This document shows, piece after piece, positions 5,571-7,911 of a DNA stretch of 7,911 nucleotides (positions within the stretch are counted from its first letter, which is position 1; each line of letters opens with the position of its first letter). The notes beneath the pieces were generated by a model. The model saw nothing but the letters and a program-made list of their open reading frames with translations. It made no database searches and was not told where the DNA came from. A program made the position numbers and the translations under genes. Location: NCBI GenBank assembly GCA_016211245.1, contig JACQSQ010000087.1, forward strand, positions 1 to 7,911, read 5' to 3'. Source of the stretch: Candidatus Woesearchaeota archaeon (GTDB lineage Archaea; Nanobdellota; Nanobdellia; Woesearchaeales; GW2011-AR4).

Positions 5571-7518
5571 TAAAAAATTGCTCATTATAGGTATATTTAC
5601 ATTAATCGTTTTATTTGTTAGCTTTGTTTATGGGCAATTGATTAACAGAACTGCATATGTTCAACTTGTAGAAAGTAGAGCAGATATAACGTCTGCTTAT
5701 ACTTTGTATCGTGTTTGTAATCCTGCCGCATCAGATTTCATAATTACTAAGAATACAGACTTTAATGTTACGTTTATTGTTAATAATAGCAAACTGCTAG
5801 ATACTCATTTAGAGATTAGGAATAATTTGAGCGGCTTTAGGAATGTAACTGAAACTTTGTGCTATCCTTACTATGAAAGCACTGTTCTTGACAACGGGAC
5901 CATTTTGAGCACCTACATCAGTAACTGTACTCAGGTTATTGGCGAAAGGTATGTGGAAGAATACGGGTGGCAGAGATTTGAGCCATTGGGTTATAACTTG
6001 AAGGCGGGTGATTGTTATGATATTAAAGTTGTGGGCAGTTATCCTCCAGCATATGGTGCCGGTAGCGTTAACATAGATAATATTCTTGGTTACAATGGGC
6101 TGTACTTTTCTGAATACGCTGTTTGGCTTACAGGGTGGGACAGAAGAAAGGCATTTTATGTTAATTCCAGTAACGGGTCAAGAATGAATTATCCTTTAGG
6201 CTTATTTGAAGCCGCTGGTGGTCCTGCGAGGAGTACCTGCATAAACTTTACAGGTCTGGATAACTTTGATACTGCCAAAAAGGGTGAACTCAGAGTTCTA
6301 GATAACAACACTAACGCTACCGTGCCCTTTGAAGTTATAAATAATGGTTCGGACTGGGTTTGCCTAGTTGTTGTCCTAAATTTGACTGGCAATGGCAATG
6401 ATAGCTTCTATCTCTATTGGAATAATAGTGCAGCTCCTAATATTACCTATAGTGGAGATTTTGATGTGCTCAGCGACACAAGCATACAGGTGTCTAATCA
6501 TCAATTTGGTTTTCAAGGCAGCATAATTATGGGGCTTGATAACTTTAGTTTTGGCAATTCTGGAAACGGGTTTTGGGGAACCGGAGTAACAAATAATAAT
6601 GGCGTGGGCGCTACTTTGGAAAGATCTGTAGGTTCTTGCACAATAAAAGAAATAAATGGGTCTGTTGTTAAATGGGTTAATTGTTCAAATGGCGGTTCAG
6701 GCATGCTTTGCATGTTTGCAGCTTACAATAATTTTACTAGGTGCATATTTAGTGGATTTGATGCTAATAATGATGATGGCATGTATACTATTTTTGGTGA
6801 CGGAACTGCTACGCCTGGAACAGCTTTTCTCCGCAATAATGACGGAACAATATATACTGCGCACGGTCTGAACGCCGATAACAGAGATGCTGCAGGAATT
6901 ATAGCTTCTGGCAAGGACAAGTTTGATGCTAAGGCCTATGTGTATTGGAACGCCTCTTGGGCCATAAGCATCATTAAGGCAAATAATACTGTTGGGTATA
7001 CAAGGGAATCTACTGGAACAGACCCCCAATACACGATGGCCAGCGAATCATTTCACGGGAATTATAGGTGGAACCTGAATAAGGTTAATGTGTATGTTGG
7101 CTTTACAGGCAATACGAGTTCCTCAGTACATGAAACCTGGGCATGGCTTGAGAAAAAACCCGTTATTTCTTTTGGCTCTAATGAGTCGCCAACTTCAACA
7201 AATTTCGTCAATGAAAACCAAGGCAGAACAGCAATAGAGGCAGGTATAAATAGTAGCATTATAGGAACGGGCGCTACTCGTTATACTGACCAACAGATAT
7301 ACGCTAGGAACCTTAGTAATGCTCAAATAGTTGGTAGGTTTGATAAGGTTGCCGCAAATGGCAACCAAAGATGGGCATTCAACTATTTGACAGGAAACGA
7401 CACTTACGTTAACATGTTCAACCTAACACCAACGCTCTATACGTTAGAAATGTCTAACCTCACAAGTTCGCAGATAACTGATATGGTTGTCAACTTAATT
7501 AACAGCACAAAGCAATGA
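5563..7518 (+). CDS. Secreted surface protein with DUF2341-like domain, 651 aa
   Basis: Exported protein of unknown function. MNNKK is followed by a hydrophobic stretch to VYG24, a good secretion signal with likely cleavage before Gln25. Residues 25-190 form a cysteine-bearing domain (YRVCNP, ETLCYP, SNCTQ, GDCYD) that I do not recognise. Residues 192-290 look like a DUF2341-type domain: an opening WDRRKAFYV, a middle strand FEVINNGSDWVCLVVV, and the signature FYLYWNNSAA in place of the usual FYIYYGNxxA. Residues 290-545 are probably a concanavalin-like or other beta fold, rich in Gly, Asn and aromatic residues. Residues 548-651 form a distinct C-terminal segment with VGRFDKVAANGNQRWAFNY and LYTLEMSNL, ending in LINSTKQ. 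No C-terminal membrane helix. Many N-x-S/T sequons imply N-glycosylation. DUF2341-type domains often sit in adhesins and sugar-binding surface proteins, so adhesion or glycan binding is a fair guess. It follows the protease gene after a 218-base spacer with its own strong SD. A+T-rich like the other surface genes, unlike glyA and folD. Confidence 0.8.
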   Translation: MNNKKLLIIGIFTLIVLFVSFVYGQLINRTAYVQLVESRADITSAYTLYRVCNPAASDFIITKNTDFNVTFIVNNSKLLDTHLEIRNNLSGFRNVTETLCYPYYESTVLDNGTILSTYISNCTQVIGERYVEEYGWQRFEPLGYNLKAGDCYDIKVVGSYPPAYGAGSVNIDNILGYNGLYFSEYAVWLTGWDRRKAFYVNSSNGSRMNYPLGLFEAAGGPARSTCINFTGLDNFDTAKKGELRVLDNNTNATVPFEVINNGSDWVCLVVVLNLTGNGNDSFYLYWNNSAAPNITYSGDFDVLSDTSIQVSNHQFGFQGSIIMGLDNFSFGNSGNGFWGTGVTNNNGVGATLERSVGSCTIKEINGSVVKWVNCSNGGSGMLCMFAAYNNFTRCIFSGFDANNDDGMYTIFGDGTATPGTAFLRNNDGTIYTAHGLNADNRDAAGIIASGKDKFDAKAYVYWNASWAISIIKANNTVGYTRESTGTDPQYTMASESFHGNYRWNLNKVNVYVGFTGNTSSSVHETWAWLEKKPVISFGSNESPTSTNFVNENQGRTAIEAGINSSIIGTGATRYTDQQIYARNLSNAQIVGRFDKVAANGNQRWAFNYLTGNDTYVNMFNLTPTLYTLEMSNLTSSQITDMVVNLINSTKQ

Positions 7519-7554
7519 TAAGGCGAGTAAAGTAAACATAAATTCGGCGACAAC

Positions 7555-7911
7555 ATGGCAACAATACTTGACGGAAAGAAGGCGGCAGAGGAAATAAGGA
7601 ACAGGCTGAAAGGACTGGTCAGCAAGCTGCAGAAAAAGCCCGGGCTTGCAGCCATAATGGTTGGGGATAATCCTGCATCCAAGGTGTATGTTGGCATAAA
7701 GGAGAAGACGTGCAGCGAAGTGGGCATTTACTCTGAAAGGCACAATTTGCCTGAGGAAACCTCAGAAAAGGAGCTGCTTCAGCTTATAGAAAAGCTGAAC
7801 GCAAGCAGCAGGATTCACGCAATCCTTGTGCAGCTTCCTCTTCCTGAGCACATAAGCCAGGAAAACGTGTTCTCTGCAATAAGGCATGAGAAGGACGTTG
7901 ACGGATTCAGC
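7555..7911 (+). CDS. folD: FolD bifunctional methylene-THF dehydrogenase/methenyl-THF cyclohydrolase, N-terminal 119 residues (3' truncated by window)
   Basis: Cytosolic enzyme that oxidises 5,10-methylene-THF with NAD(P)+ and hydrolyses the methenyl product to 10-formyl-THF, used for purine synthesis and related formylations. The catalytic domain is recognisable throughout: MATILDGKKAAEEIR start, VGDNPASKVYVGIK with Tyr45 and the catalytic Lys49, QLPLP at 93-97 with Gln93, and EKDVDGF with Asp116, at the spacing expected for the family's Lys/Gln/Asp set. The Rossmann NAD(P) domain lies beyond the window. ATG 7555 is chosen because an in-frame TAA lies at 7528 and the protein begins exactly as family members do. 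The SD is weak (GGCGA, 7546-7550). G+C is high again (row 7621-7680 is 32/60), like glyA, whose product it uses as substrate. The intervening surface genes probably separate an original glyA-folD pair. Confidence 0.96.
   Translation, partial: MATILDGKKAAEEIRNRLKGLVSKLQKKPGLAAIMVGDNPASKVYVGIKEKTCSEVGIYSERHNLPEETSEKELLQLIEKLNASSRIHAILVQLPLPEHISQENVFSAIRHEKDVDGFS

Noticed and set aside
6513..7029. Cluster of ORFs on both strands (65-110 codons) inside the DUF2341-like gene
   Set aside because: All overlap a convincing 651-codon frame with signal peptide and strong SD; none has a recognisable product.
1107..7518. Transposon, phage or CRISPR content in the cassette
   Set aside because: No transposase, integrase, terminal inverted repeats or regularly spaced direct repeats were seen.
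7437..7743. Antisense ORFs of 96 and 82 codons across the cassette-folD junction
   Set aside because: They run opposite the clear start of folD and the end of the surface gene; the sequence reads as sense-strand shadow.

Overview
The window most likely comes from an archaeon, probably a small-genome (DPANN-type) lineage. This is inferred from domain content rather than from any rRNA or other marker. Two housekeeping genes of one-carbon (tetrahydrofolate) metabolism sit at the edges: the 3' part of a serine hydroxymethyltransferase gene (glyA, 1-1098) and the 5' part of a FolD methylene-THF dehydrogenase/cyclohydrolase gene (folD, 7555-7911). Between them lies a block of large exported cell-surface proteins. 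Their S-layer-like motifs, dense N-x-S/T sequons, N-terminal secretion signals and WN-x-ISLP, MopE-like and DUF2341-like modules are typical of archaeal surface proteomes. All genes are on the + strand.

Layout: (1) 1-1098, glyA, truncated by the window edge, PLP lysine present. (2) 1107-1721, a 204-residue protein resembling the two end portions of an archaeal S-layer protein without the long middle. (3) 1718-5344, a 1208-residue secreted subtilisin-like (S8, KP-43-like) protease. It starts with TTG inside a 4-base overlap with the previous gene and carries tandem prodomains, a complete D247/H275/S460 triad with N378, a jelly-roll domain, a duplicated WN-ISLP-type module, one MopE-like Cys/Asp motif and two tandem Ig-like domains rich in sequons. 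(4) 5345-5562, a 218-base spacer holding a perfect 16-bp inverted repeat and a doubtful 72-codon ORF. (5) 5563-7518, a 651-residue secreted protein with a DUF2341-like segment and a distinctive C-terminal segment. (6) 7555-7911, folD, truncated by the window end.

GlyA produces 5,10-methylene-THF from serine and FolD oxidises it to formyl-THF, so they are natural partners. The three surface genes are A+T-richer with different codon preference and look like a cassette lying between them. Within the cassette, the S-layer-like gene and the protease gene are probably translationally coupled and may act together at the cell envelope. The DUF2341-like gene has its own strong ribosome binding site and a hairpin upstream, so it may be expressed at a different level. 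No RNA gene, CRISPR array or recognisable transposase was seen.
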